The notes: generated from the sequence alone by a model not told the origin. A stretch of DNA of 64,000 bases from Saccharopolyspora shandongensis (GCF_900106995.1 NZ_FNOK01000016.1:1-64000), one strand, 5' to 3'; numbered from the stretch's first letter, positions 48,599 to 57,191 are shown. A program made the numbers and translations.

Positions 48599-49312
48599 GT
48601 GCCGCCTCAACCCCACCCCGGTTCGGAGAACGACCGCATCGAGCTCGTGCTGCTCGACGTCGGCGGCCCCATCTACGACGACAAGGCCTACCGCGACGCG
48701 CTGCTGCGCGCCGCGCGAGAACTGGCGGCCGAAGACGGCCGGAGCGTCGACGAAGCCGAGTTCCAGCAGGTCTACGACGAACGCCGCCAAGCCCAGGGCG
48801 GGTCCCTGCGCACCGCGGTCGCCGAGCGGTTCCTGACCGCGCAGGACCGGCAGCGGCTGTCCGACCGCGCCGAGCGCTACTGGGAGTACCTGCCGTCGGC
48901 ACTGCACGCCGACGTGCTCCCGACGCTGCGCGAGCTCGCCGGTCGTTACAAACTCGCGGTCGTGGCGAACCAGCGAGCGGTCGTCGTGGACGCGCTCCGC
49001 CGGGACGGCGTTGCCGACTTCATCGACATCTGGGCGGTTTCGGAGGTCGTCGGCGCGGAGAAGCCGGACCCGCGGATCTTCCAGCACGCCCTGCGGGAAG
49101 CCGGCGTCGAGCCGAAGAACGCGGTGCACGTCGGCAACCGGCTCGACACCGACGTGCGCGGCGCGCACCAGGTCGGGCTGCGCACGGTTTGGGTCGTGCG
49201 CGGCGAGGCGCCGCCGGAGCCCACGCCCGAGCAGCTCGCCGAGCCCGATGTGGCGGTGTTCTCGCTGGCCGAGCTGCCCACCGCGTTGGAACGCCTGCAG
49301 GGGGCCGAATGA
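48599..49312 (+). CDS. HAD-family protein with atypical motif I
   Basis: A 237-residue HAD-fold protein. Motif I reads LLDVGGPIYDD, where the second Asp of the usual DxDGT is Gly, so the phosphatase acid/base is missing. A helical cap is at about 25-95, motif II is VVANQRA, the Lys motif is GAEKPDPRIF and motif IV is HVGNRLDTDVRGA (two Asp). It could be a phosphatase with altered chemistry, a dehalogenase-like member or a nonhydrolytic binder. GTG at 48599 with GGAAGG nearby. The ATG of a 13-codon frame overlaps its stop and leads to the kinase. Confidence 0.85.
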   Translation: MPPQPHPGSENDRIELVLLDVGGPIYDDKAYRDALLRAARELAAEDGRSVDEAEFQQVYDERRQAQGGSLRTAVAERFLTAQDRQRLSDRAERYWEYLPSALHADVLPTLRELAGRYKLAVVANQRAVVVDALRRDGVADFIDIWAVSEVVGAEKPDPRIFQHALREAGVEPKNAVHVGNRLDTDVRGAHQVGLRTVWVVRGEAPPEPTPEQLAEPDVAVFSLAELPTALERLQGAE

Positions 49313-49350
49313 GCGAACAACTCTCGAAAGCGCTGGAGGCTTGCCGATGA
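49309..49350 (+). CDS. Thirteen-codon bridging open frame (possible coupling peptide)
   Basis: MSEQLSKALEACR: its ATG overlaps the HAD stop (ATGA) and its TGA overlaps the next kinase's start (ATGA at 49347-49350). The ribosome site GGAGG for the kinase lies inside it. Chance is possible, but both overlaps are exact, suggesting ribosome transfer across the gap. Confidence 0.3.
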   Translation: MSEQLSKALEACR

Positions 49351-50789
49351 CAGAGCTCGTCGCGGGCGTCGACGTCGCGACCGCCAACGTCCGGGTGCAG
49401 ATCCACGATCCGGCGGGCCCGGTGATCGCCGCGGCGTCCCGGCGGTTGCCGCAGCCGGTGCGATCACCGGGCGGACGCTCCGAGCAGGACGCGACCACCT
49501 GGTGGCCCGCGGTGCGCGACAGCCTTGCCGAGTGCACGGCCGCATTGGGTTCGCGCAGCAGCGAAATCCGATCGCTGGCGATCTCGGCGACGTCGGGCAC
49601 CGTCGTTCCGGTCGACGGTGACGGCGAGCCGCTCACGGCAGCGCTGATGTACGACGACCGCCGTGCCGATGCGGAAGCCAAGATCGCCGCCGAGGTGGGT
49701 GCGAGCCGCTGGCGGCGCACCGGCATCACGCCGTCGGCGGGCTCCGGCCTGGCCCGGATCGGTTGGCTGGCGCGGCACCTCCCGGACGGCACGGCGCGGG
49801 TGTGCCACACGCCCGACGTCATCGCCTGGAAGCTTGTCGGGCATCCGGTCGCCACCGATTCCAGCCACGCGCTGAAGAGCGGCTACGACGCCGTCGACGG
49901 CGAGTGGGCCAATGAGGCGTTCGAGGCCTTGGACGTGCCGGGCGGGCTGCTCCCGGAGGTCGTGCGTCCGACGGCGGTGCTGGGCACCGTCGATGCGAAC
50001 GCCGCGGCGCTGACCGGACTCCCGGTCGGCTGCGAGGTGCGTGCCGGGATGACCGACGGCTGCGCCGGGCAGCTGGCCTGCGGAGCGGTCGACGTCGGGC
50101 AGTTCGTGACGGTCCTCGGCACCACGCTGGTGCTCAAGGGAGTGTCCAAGGAGCTCGTGCACGATCCGGCCGGCGCGGTGTACAGCCACCTGCACCCGGA
50201 CGGGATGTGGCTGCCCGGCGGCGCGGCGAACATCGGCGGCTCGGCGCTGTCCGATGTGGACCCGGCCGAGCTGTCGAGCCTGGACGCGGCGGCGACCGAG
50301 CGCGGACCGGCGAGCGTGGTCGGCTACCCGCTGCGCGGCGAGGGGGAGCGGTTCCCGTTCCTCGCCGCGAACGCCACGCGGTTCACGCTCGGCACGCCCG
50401 CGGACCGGGTCGACGAGTACCGCTCCCGCCTCGAAGGCGTCGCCTTCTGCGAGCGGCTCGCGCTGGAGCGGCTGGCCGAGCTCGGTGCGCCGGCAGAAGG
50501 CGCCGTGCGCACCGCCGGCGGCGGAGCCCGCAGCATCGCCTGGTGCCAGATCAGGGCATCGGTGCTGGAGAAGCCGGTGCTGCGCGTCCAAGGCGCGGGT
50601 ACGGCGTTGGGTGCGGCGCTGCTGGCGGCCAGCGGTTCGATCTACCCGAACCTGAGCTCTGCGGCGGCGGCGATGGTGCCCGGTGGCGAGCTCGTCGAGC
50701 CGGTGCGGGCAGAAGTGCGGCAGCTGGGCGACAGCTACCGGCGCTTCGTCGACGAGCTCCGCGCCCGGGGCTGGGGCTCCGCGTCCTGA
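49347..50789 (+). CDS. FGGY-family carbohydrate kinase, second copy
   Basis: A 480-residue kinase with VAGVDVATANVRVQIHDPAG at the phosphate loop, GRSEQDATTWWPAVRDSLAE, AISATSGTVVPVDGDGEPLT, and AALMYDDRRAD. It also has GMTDGCAGQLACGAV, VLGTTLVLKGV and the signature RTAGGGARSIAWCQIRASV. It is distinct in detail from the kinase encoded at 46965-48440, so two different sugars or steps are likely. ATG at 49347 with TGGAGG 8 bases before. Downstream is an NTF2-like gene on the other strand. Confidence 0.9.
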   Translation: MTELVAGVDVATANVRVQIHDPAGPVIAAASRRLPQPVRSPGGRSEQDATTWWPAVRDSLAECTAALGSRSSEIRSLAISATSGTVVPVDGDGEPLTAALMYDDRRADAEAKIAAEVGASRWRRTGITPSAGSGLARIGWLARHLPDGTARVCHTPDVIAWKLVGHPVATDSSHALKSGYDAVDGEWANEAFEALDVPGGLLPEVVRPTAVLGTVDANAAALTGLPVGCEVRAGMTDGCAGQLACGAVDVGQFVTVLGTTLVLKGVSKELVHDPAGAVYSHLHPDGMWLPGGAANIGGSALSDVDPAELSSLDAAATERGPASVVGYPLRGEGERFPFLAANATRFTLGTPADRVDEYRSRLEGVAFCERLALERLAELGAPAEGAVRTAGGGARSIAWCQIRASVLEKPVLRVQGAGTALGAALLAASGSIYPNLSSAAAAMVPGGELVEPVRAEVRQLGDSYRRFVDELRARGWGSAS

Positions 50790-51287
50790 TCAGGAGCCGG
50801 AGAGGGCTTCCGCGACCGTGAGGCTGTCCTCGTAGACGGCGTAGCGCGTGATCAGGCCGTCCTCGATGACGAGGTGCAGCGCGCACAGCGCGGTGTACGG
50901 CTTGCCGGTGGCCTTCACCGTCTGGCGGATGTCACCGAGCACGACCGCCTCGTTGCCGTCCACGAGGATCCGCGGTGCGGATCCGCCGGCCTCGCCGGGC
51001 ACGTGGAACTCGGCGATCGCGCGGAAGTGGTCGGCGACGTCGGCCCGGGTCGAGCGGGGCCGGATCCAGGGCACCGCCGGATGACCGCCGGCCGGCCAGT
51101 CCAGCACCCAGTCGACCTGCTCGGCGAACAGCTCGGCGATCCGGTCCGCATCGCCTTCTCCGAGCCGGCGGAGGAATTCCTTCGCAATGGCACGGGTTAG
51201 CGCGCTTCCGCGTGCAATCGGTTCGGGGAACTGGTAGTCGGACCGGATCCGCTCGTCCTCGTCGACCTGCGCTGGGCCGAGCCCCAC
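50790..51287 (-). CDS. SnoaL/NTF2-like fold protein
   Basis: A 165-residue protein. After about 30 N-terminal residues, LTRAIAKEFLRRLGEGDADR, IAELFAEQVDWVLDWPAGGH and DVADHFRAIAEFHVP form the cone-shaped NTF2/SnoaL fold; LVIEDGLITRYAVYEDSLTV is the end strand. The GTG at 51287 has no strong ribosome site. The head of the gene overlaps antisense the WYL remnant. Function unknown; polyketide cyclase-like or a stress protein. Confidence 0.75.
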   Translation of the reverse strand: MGLGPAQVDEDERIRSDYQFPEPIARGSALTRAIAKEFLRRLGEGDADRIAELFAEQVDWVLDWPAGGHPAVPWIRPRSTRADVADHFRAIAEFHVPGEAGGSAPRILVDGNEAVVLGDIRQTVKATGKPYTALCALHLVIEDGLITRYAVYEDSLTVAEALSGS

Positions 51288-51765
51288 GAGACGACCCGGA
51301 TCGTGCAGCCGTACGGGCTGGTCCTGAAAGCGGCCACTGGTACCTCGTGGCCGGTGCGGCCGAACGGATCCGTTCCTACCGCATCTCCTGGATCGTCGAC
51401 CTGCACGTCCTCGACGAGCGCTTCACCCGGTCGGGTTCGACCTGGCTGCCTACTGGCAGGCCTACCTGGAGCAATTCGATGCGCGACGGCATCGGGGCGA
51501 GGCGATCATCAGGCTTTCCCCGCAGGTCCTCGACCGGTTGCCGCACCTGGTGGAGCCGGCCGTGGCGCAAGCGGTACGACGAACCGCAGGAACCCCCGAT
51601 GCCGACGGCTGGACCCGGGTGACGATCCCCATCGAGTCCGCCGACCAAGCCCTCCCGGAGCTGCTCAAACTCGGTGCCGACGCGGAAGTCCTCGCTCCCG
51701 CCGAGCTCCGGGAGCGGCTCACCAGGACGCTCGACGCCCTGAACCGCATCTACGGCACGGCATGA
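51255..51765 (+). pseudogene. WYL-domain regulator remnant, two frameshifts, no HTH
   Basis: Three consecutive pieces are read in three frames: HETTRIVQPYGLVLKA, then GHWYLVAGAAERIRSYRISW and IVDLHVLDERFTR, then VGFDLAAYWQAYLEQFDARR to RTLDALNRIYGTA. Together they match the WYL domain and C-terminal WCX extension of YafY-type regulators (the WYL motif appears as WYLVAG). Breaks lie near 51331 and 51428. The N-terminal HTH is missing. The gene is decayed. Confidence 0.72.
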
Positions 51766-51774
51766 CGCGGGTGA

Positions 51775-52560
51775 TCAACCTTCGGCGACTTCCAGTGCCA
51801 CGCCCGCCGCCCGCAACTCGTCGCGCAGCGGTGCCGGGGTACCCGCGTCGACCACGACGACGTCGAACTCGGTCAGCGGCGCCAGCTCGTGCACGGCGCG
51901 CCGGTCGAACTTGGAGTGGTCCAGCAGCAGCACGCGCTTGCCGGTGGTCTCCATGAGGGCGCGCTTGACCTGGATGGTCTCCTGCGAGCGGTGCAGGCAG
52001 TGCCCGTCGACGACCGCGGTGGTCGACATGAACAGCACGTCGGAGCGCATCGTGCGGGCCATCCCCGCGGTGTGCAGGCCGAGGAACGCGTCGTAGGACG
52101 GCTGGTAGTCGCCGCCGAGCCCGATCAGGTGCAGCCCCGGTTCGCCGCTGAGCAGGTTGATCACGGACAGGAAGTTCGTCACGACGGTCAGCGGACCCAG
52201 CGGCGCCAATCGCTCCGCGACCGCGAGCGCGCTGGTGCTGTCGTCGAGAGCGACGACCTGACCAGGGGAAACGTGTCGAATGGCGTGCTTCGCGATGCGT
52301 GCTTTCTCGTCGGCCGCGTCGGCGATCCGAGCCCGCACCGAGGTCTCCAGCAGCGCGGTCGGAGTCGACGTCGCACCGCCGCGAACCTTGCGCAGCCAGC
52401 CCTGCTGTTCGAGGACGTCCAGGTCGCGGTGGATGGTCATCCCGCTGACCCCGTGCTCGGCGGCCAGTGCCTCGATGCGGACGAACCCGCTGGCCAGCAC
52501 TTCCTGGCGGATCTGCTCGCGCCGGTCCTGCTGGTTGACCGGCGTGCCGGCGTCGGCCAT
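51775..52560 (-). CDS. DeoR/GlpR-family regulator
   Basis: A 261-residue repressor. HTH at about 10-60: RREQIRQEVLASGFVRIEAL, AAEHGVSGMTIHRDLDVLEQ, QGWLRKVRGGA. The C-terminal DeoR sensor (sugar-phosphate binding, ISOCOT-like) has VALDDSTSALAVAERL, TVVTNFLSVINLL, FMSTTAVVDGH and LLLDHSKFDRRA. ATG at 52560 is preferred over GTG 52572 for spacing from GAGGTGAGG. With two FGGY kinases and a HAD gene it likely regulates their pathway, with a phosphorylated sugar as inducer. Confidence 0.9.
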   Translation of the reverse strand: MADAGTPVNQQDRREQIRQEVLASGFVRIEALAAEHGVSGMTIHRDLDVLEQQGWLRKVRGGATSTPTALLETSVRARIADAADEKARIAKHAIRHVSPGQVVALDDSTSALAVAERLAPLGPLTVVTNFLSVINLLSGEPGLHLIGLGGDYQPSYDAFLGLHTAGMARTMRSDVLFMSTTAVVDGHCLHRSQETIQVKRALMETTGKRVLLLDHSKFDRRAVHELAPLTEFDVVVVDAGTPAPLRDELRAAGVALEVAEG

Positions 52561-52576
52561 GGACTCCCTCACCTCG

Positions 52577-52604
52577 CGTGTGCAACCAGAGTGATTATCA
52601 CACG
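52577..52604. promoter_or_regulatory. CGTGTG-N16-CACACG inverted repeat upstream of the DeoR gene
   Basis: The half-sites are 22 bases apart centre to centre, and GTGATTATCACAC overlaps the right half. A good candidate autoregulatory site. Confidence 0.5.
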
Positions 52605-52640
52605 AGAGACGTGATATTCGGTCCGGATGTCACGCCGGGT

Positions 52641-53099
52641 TCACGGGCCGACGTTGTGGCACGGGCGTTTGCGCAGCTTCTCGACGTAGTCCTCGGGAGC
52701 ACCGGCCGCTTCGGCCGCATCGGCCATCACGCCGAGATAGCGCGCCGACGGCAGCCCGCCTTCGTAGGCGTCCAGCACGTACAGCCAGGCCAGCGCCGAT
52801 CCGTCCAGCGTCTGCACCCGCAGCCGCAGCTTCTTGTGCATGCCGAGCTCGGCGCCTTCCCAGTTGTCGAGCTGCTGCTCGTCTTCCGGGCTGACGTCGT
52901 AGAGCACCGTGAAAACCTGGGAGCCCGGCTGCTCGACGATCGTGGCGAGGGCCCCTTCCCAGCCGTAGTCCTCGCCGCCGAAGGTCAGCCGCCAGTCCAC
53001 CAGCCAGCCCGTTCCCGCCAGCGGGGAATGCGGGGCGCGCTTCATCATCTGGGCCGGGTCCATGTTGGACCCGTACGCGGCGTACAGAGGCACGCCCAA
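52641..53099 (-). CDS. Gamma-glutamylcyclotransferase-like protein
   Basis: A 152-residue GGCT/AIG2-fold protein: PLYAAYGSNMDPAQMMKRAP (YGSN substrate-binding loop), WLVDWRLTFGGEDYGWEGAL, VFTVLYDVSPEDEQQLDNWE and YLGVMADAAEAAG. The Glu of the catalytic site is present in the VSPEDEQQLDNWEGA segment. TTG at 53099 or GTG at 53093 may be the start; no good ribosome site lies before either. It may act in glutathione-like or gamma-glutamyl amine turnover. In mycobacteria a similar gene lies beside lpdA. Confidence 0.82.
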   Translation of the reverse strand: MGVPLYAAYGSNMDPAQMMKRAPHSPLAGTGWLVDWRLTFGGEDYGWEGALATIVEQPGSQVFTVLYDVSPEDEQQLDNWEGAELGMHKKLRLRVQTLDGSALAWLYVLDAYEGGLPSARYLGVMADAAEAAGAPEDYVEKLRKRPCHNVGP

Positions 53100-53294
53100 C
53101 AGGGTAGCGATCGACAGCCCGGGTGGCGGAGCGGACTACGTCACGAATGTGGGTGGGGTCCCGGCCTGGAACGCCGGGGGGTGGCCTGCGCCACGGTGGT
53201 CAACTCGCGCGGCACCACCCGAAATGCCTGGACTCGTCGCAGCGTACGGTGAGTTCGGCGCCCACAAGGCAGGCGGACCGAGGAGGAGCGCGAA

Positions 53295-54698
53295 GTGACC
53301 CGCATCGTGATCATGGGAGGCGGCCCCGCGGGCTACGAGGCGGCGCTGGTCGCGGCTTCGAACGGGGCGGATGTCACGCTGGTCGAGCCGGAGGGCCTCG
53401 GCGGCGCGTGCGTGCTCTACGACTGCGTCCCGTCGAAGACCTTCATCGCCTCCGCCGGCGCGCGCTCCGCGTTCCGCGACGCCCGCGAGCTGGGCATCCG
53501 CACCAAGACCGAGGACTCCGACGTCGACGTCGCGGTGGTGCACGGCCGGGTCAAGGGCCTGGCGCTCGCGCAGTCCGCCGACATCCGCTCCCGGGTCCGC
53601 CGCGAGGGCGTGAAGATCCTGCCGGGCCGCGCGCGGTTCACCAACCCGACCAAGGGCATGGCCGTCCACCACATCGGGGTCGACCTGGCCGACGGCAGCT
53701 TCGAGGAGCTGTCCGCCGACGTCGTGCTGATCGCCACCGGCGCCACGCCCCGGATCCTCAAGGACGCCGAGCCCGACGGGGAGCGGATCCTGACCTGGCG
53801 GCAGCTCTACGACCTGCCCGAACTGCCCGAGCACCTGGCCGTGATCGGCTCCGGTGTGACCGGCGTGGAGTTCGCCTCCGCCTACACCGAGATGGGCGTC
53901 AAGGTCACCATGATCTCCAGCCGCGACCGGGTGCTGCCGCACGAGGACGCGGACGCCGCGGCGGTGCTGGAAGAGGTGTTCGCCGAGCGCGGCACCGAGG
54001 TCGTCAAGCACGCCCGGGCCGAGAAGGTGGAGCGCACCGACTCCGGGGTGCTGATCCACCTCGCCGACGGGCGGCAGGTCGAGGCCAGCCACGCGCTGAT
54101 GACCGTCGGCTCGGTGCCCAACACCACCGACATCGGCCTGGAGCGGGTGGGGATCGAGCCCGACCGCGGCGGCTACATCCCGGTCGACCGGGTGTCGCGG
54201 ACCTGCGTGCCCGGCGTCTACGCGGCCGGCGACTGCACCGGTCTGCTGCTGCTGGCCTCGGTGGCGGGCATGCAGGGCCGCATCGCGATGTGGCACGCGC
54301 TCGGTGAGGGCGTCACGCCGATCAAGCTCAAGACCGTCGCGGCGAACGTCTTCACGCACCCGGAGATCGCCACGGTCGGCATCAGCCAGCAGGCGATCGA
54401 TTCCGGGGAGGTGCCGGCGCGGACCGTGACGATGCCGCTGGCGACCAACCCGCGGGCGAAGATGGAGGGCCTGCGGCGCGGCTTCCTCAAGGTCTTCTGC
54501 CGCCCGCAGACCGGCGTGGTGGTGGGCGGCGTCGTGGTGGCGCCGAACGCCAGCGAGCTGATCCTGCCGATCGCGCTCGCGGTGCAGAACCAGGTGACCG
54601 TCGACAACCTGGCGAACACCTTCTCGGTGTACCCGTCGCTGTCGGGTTCGCTGACCGAGGCCGGCCGCCTGCTGATGCGCCACGACGACCTGGACTGA
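53295..54698 (+). CDS. lpdA: LpdA-type flavoprotein disulfide reductase (NAD(P)H-quinone dehydrogenase)
   Basis: A 467-residue FAD enzyme: GGGPAGYEAALVAA (about 8-21), redox-active Cys pair in GGACVLYDCVPSKTF (about 36-50), a second Rossmann IGSGVTGVEFASAY (about 182-195) and ADGRQVEASHALMTVG. The catalytic His-Glu dyad of lipoamide dehydrogenases is replaced by YPSLSGSL at the C-terminus, the hallmark of the mycobacterial Rv3303c group, which reduces quinones rather than lipoamide. GTG at 53295 follows AGGAGCGCGAA. Likely redox protection. Confidence 0.9.
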   Translation: MTRIVIMGGGPAGYEAALVAASNGADVTLVEPEGLGGACVLYDCVPSKTFIASAGARSAFRDARELGIRTKTEDSDVDVAVVHGRVKGLALAQSADIRSRVRREGVKILPGRARFTNPTKGMAVHHIGVDLADGSFEELSADVVLIATGATPRILKDAEPDGERILTWRQLYDLPELPEHLAVIGSGVTGVEFASAYTEMGVKVTMISSRDRVLPHEDADAAAVLEEVFAERGTEVVKHARAEKVERTDSGVLIHLADGRQVEASHALMTVGSVPNTTDIGLERVGIEPDRGGYIPVDRVSRTCVPGVYAAGDCTGLLLLASVAGMQGRIAMWHALGEGVTPIKLKTVAANVFTHPEIATVGISQQAIDSGEVPARTVTMPLATNPRAKMEGLRRGFLKVFCRPQTGVVVGGVVVAPNASELILPIALAVQNQVTVDNLANTFSVYPSLSGSLTEAGRLLMRHDDLD

Positions 54699-54826
54699 TC
54701 CGCGCCGACCCGTCGGCTCGAACGCTGGCGCGAGCCTCGCGAGGCGGTGCACCGTGTTACCGACCGTCTGGCCGCGCCCACTGGTGGAGGCGGCCGGCGG
54801 ATCGGGCTGAGAGGGGCGTGCGCGAC

Positions 54827-55225
54827 ATGGCAGACCTGCCGGTGCTGATCTACGACGGGGACTGCGGATTCTGCACGCGCAGCGTGCGGCTCGCGGAGCG
54901 GCTGCCGGTGCGCATGCGCATCCTGCCTTGGCAGGAGGCGGATCTCGCCGCACTGCGGACCACATCGGACCGAGCCCGGCACGAGGTGCTGTGGGTGGAC
55001 AGGTCGGGCCGCGTGTTCGGCGGCGCGGCCGCGGTCGCGGAGCTGCTCAAGAACTGCCGCACGCCGTGGCCGGTGCTCGGCCTGTTCATGTCCGCCCCGG
55101 TGCTGCGGCTGCTGGCGGAGTGGGCTTACCGGTGGGTCGCGGCGAACCGCTATCGGCTGCCCGGCGCCACCCCGGCCTGCCAGCTGCCGCCTGCTGAGCG
55201 CCCTGGCCATTCGGACCGTTCCTGA
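54827..55225 (+). CDS. DCC-family (DUF393) thiol-disulfide oxidoreductase
   Basis: A 132-residue DUF393 protein with the signature YDGDCGFCTRSVRLAERLP (DxDCxxC, thioredoxin-like), ILPWQEADL and VLWVDRSGRVFGGAAAVAEL. The ATG at 54827 is chosen, 10 bases after GAGGGG; a GTG at 54818 is also possible. Single gene, reading away from lpdA's end by 128 bases. Confidence 0.88.
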   Translation: MADLPVLIYDGDCGFCTRSVRLAERLPVRMRILPWQEADLAALRTTSDRARHEVLWVDRSGRVFGGAAAVAELLKNCRTPWPVLGLFMSAPVLRLLAEWAYRWVAANRYRLPGATPACQLPPAERPGHSDRS

Positions 55226-55361
55226 CCGCCACCGGCCTCGGCCAAAAGTACTAGAAGCACTGCCTCCTTCCTGGCCGATCGGTTGAGCCGGGCTGCCAAT
55301 TCGGCTGAGCCGCCGACCCCTCGCGACGCAATAGCTTTGAAGTCGTTCGGGGGTTCGGAGT

Positions 55362-55433
55362 GGCCCGCCCTCCGCTTCAGGGGATCGGCGGAGGGCGTGG
55401 CCGCGAATCAAATTGGTGCGTCTTGGGCACCAA
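55362..55433. promoter_or_regulatory. Hairpin and inverted repeat before the TPR gene
   Basis: GGCC-GCCCTCCGC (55362-55375) pairs with GCGGAGGGC-GGCC (55388-55401). TTGGTGC-N7-GCACCAA (55413-55433) lies 27 bases upstream of the ATG and looks operator-like. The first may end an upstream transcript. Confidence 0.4.
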
Positions 55434-55460
55434 CTCGGTGGAAAGGCCAGGTGGCTCGAG

Positions 55461-56489
55461 ATGTACGGCAAGGCATTCGCTCCGGAGTACCAGGGGAAGC
55501 TTCGGGAGATGTCGGTGAACGCGGCCCTCGGGGATGTGCTGGCGGCAGCGTTGGAGCGCGAGTCCCAGGCCGCGGAGGAGGGCGTCGGCCTGGCGCTCGC
55601 CCAAGCGCGGCTGGCGGTCGCGGAGGCGTACCGGCGCCTCGGCAGGCTCGACGAAGCGGATGCGGCGTGGCGGGCGAGCTACCGGACGGCCCGCAGCGCG
55701 GGGGAGCGGGGCGCGATGGCGTGGGCGCTGTGGAGCGGCGGCACCCTGGCCCGGCAGCGGGGGCAGATGGCCGCCGCGGTGCGCTGGCTCAGCTACGCGC
55801 GGGATCTCGCGAAGCAGTCCGGCGAAGTGATCGCGTACGGCTACTCGGTCGCCGGGATCGCCGAAACGCTGCGGATCCGCGGGGACTACGAGGAAGCACG
55901 CGAGCTGCACGTGCAGCTGCTGGCCGAGGCCCGCAAGCGGGGCGAGTGCCGGCACACGGTGTGGGCGCTGGAGGGCCTGGCCCAGCTCGACCGCAATGCG
56001 GGCGACCTGGACGCCGCGTGGGAGCGGTTCGCGGAGGCCTCCGAGATCGCGGAGGAAGGCGGGGACGAGCGCGGCCTGGCCTGGGCGCTGCGGGGGATGG
56101 CGGACGTCGTGTCGTTGCGCGGGGAGCACGACGAGGCGCTGCAGCTGTTGTCGCGAGCCGAGAAGATCTGCCGCCGGATGGACCTGGTCAGTGCGCTGGC
56201 CTACAACCGCAAGATGCGCGGCAACGTCCTCTTCCGCGCGTCCTGGCACGGGGAGGCCGCACGCACGTACCGGGACGCGAAGCAGATGTTCCAGTCCATC
56301 AACGAACCGCGCGGTGCCGCACTGGCCGAGCTGGGCTTGTTGAAGAGCCTCGACAAGCTGGGGCGGCCGCGTCCCGCCACCGAGCGCGACCTGTGCGCCT
56401 TGCGGGACCGGTTGGACAGCCGGGAACTGCGGCACACCAGGCGAATGGTGGAGGAGGCGATCAGCGAAATGGTAGAGGTCGCCGCCTGA
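55461..56489 (+). CDS. Tetratricopeptide-repeat protein
   Basis: A 342-residue alpha-helical protein with at least five TPR-type repeats (for example LALAQARLAVAEAYRRLGRL, WALEGLAQLDRNAGDLDAAW, ALQLLSRAEKICRRMDLVSA). It resembles the superhelical scaffold of MalT/AfsR-type regulators but has no ATPase or HTH domain, so it may be an adaptor or peptide-binding protein. The ATG at 55461 has only a weak ribosome site. Partners are unknown. Confidence 0.78.
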   Translation: MYGKAFAPEYQGKLREMSVNAALGDVLAAALERESQAAEEGVGLALAQARLAVAEAYRRLGRLDEADAAWRASYRTARSAGERGAMAWALWSGGTLARQRGQMAAAVRWLSYARDLAKQSGEVIAYGYSVAGIAETLRIRGDYEEARELHVQLLAEARKRGECRHTVWALEGLAQLDRNAGDLDAAWERFAEASEIAEEGGDERGLAWALRGMADVVSLRGEHDEALQLLSRAEKICRRMDLVSALAYNRKMRGNVLFRASWHGEAARTYRDAKQMFQSINEPRGAALAELGLLKSLDKLGRPRPATERDLCALRDRLDSRELRHTRRMVEEAISEMVEVAA

Positions 56490-56513
56490 GCAAGGGCACA
56501 TCCGCTCGCCGGC

Positions 56514-57191
56514 CTAGACCGACGTTGTCGCGTCCTTCCGGTGCGGGGTCTGGGAACGAAAGCTGTGGCCTAGTTCCCGGCCGAGCCCGAAGTAGTGGCG
56601 GAAGTTGTAGATCAGGGGGCTCCACGCTGTCGGGTCGATGTGGTCCGTGCCACCGACGACGATGCGCGGATCGCAGTGCACCCGCAGCACCCGCGCCTCG
56701 ATGATGCGGAAGCTTCCGGTGGCATCGGCTCGAACCCGTGTCGCGCGGGCCTCCAGTTGAACCGGGCACTCGGCGACGCGGGGCGGGCGCACCAGGTTCG
56801 AAGGCTCCGGGCGCAGCCCGGCGGCCCCGAACTTGTCCGGTTCGAAGCGGAACACGCCTCGCTTCTGGTCCGGAACCGGGTTCCGGCCGGTCAGGGGCGC
56901 GAGGCGTTCAACCGCGGGCCACTGCTCGGGCGAGGGGAAGTTGATCACGAGATCGGGGCGAGCCTCGAGATTGGCCGCGGTGTGGGAGCTGCCGCCCATC
57001 CCGAGGACCATCACGTCGCCGAGGGCCCAGGCGGACGACATCGGCGCGAGGTTCGCGGTGCCGTCGGCGTTCTCGGTCGACAGCAACGCCACCGGCGTTC
57101 CGAAGTACAGGACGCTCGGCGCGATGGTCACGTGATCGACATCGGCACCGCGGCTGGTCCGGAAGTCGTTGCTGGACGATGTGGTTTCCAT
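56514..57191 (-). CDS. Flavin-reductase-like (FMN-binding split barrel) protein
   Basis: A 225-residue split-barrel protein: VLYFGTPVALLSTENADGTA, NLAPMSSAWALGDVMVLGMG, TAANLEARPDLVINFPSPEQ and a conserved end region IVVGGTDHIDPTAWSPLIYN. This matches the flavin reductase-like/DUF447-like family that binds FMN and acts with flavin-dependent oxygenases or as a quinone reductase. ATG at 57191. It ends just downstream of the TPR gene and is transcribed toward it. Confidence 0.83.
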   Translation of the reverse strand: METTSSSNDFRTSRGADVDHVTIAPSVLYFGTPVALLSTENADGTANLAPMSSAWALGDVMVLGMGGSSHTAANLEARPDLVINFPSPEQWPAVERLAPLTGRNPVPDQKRGVFRFEPDKFGAAGLRPEPSNLVRPPRVAECPVQLEARATRVRADATGSFRIIEARVLRVHCDPRIVVGGTDHIDPTAWSPLIYNFRHYFGLGRELGHSFRSQTPHRKDATTSV

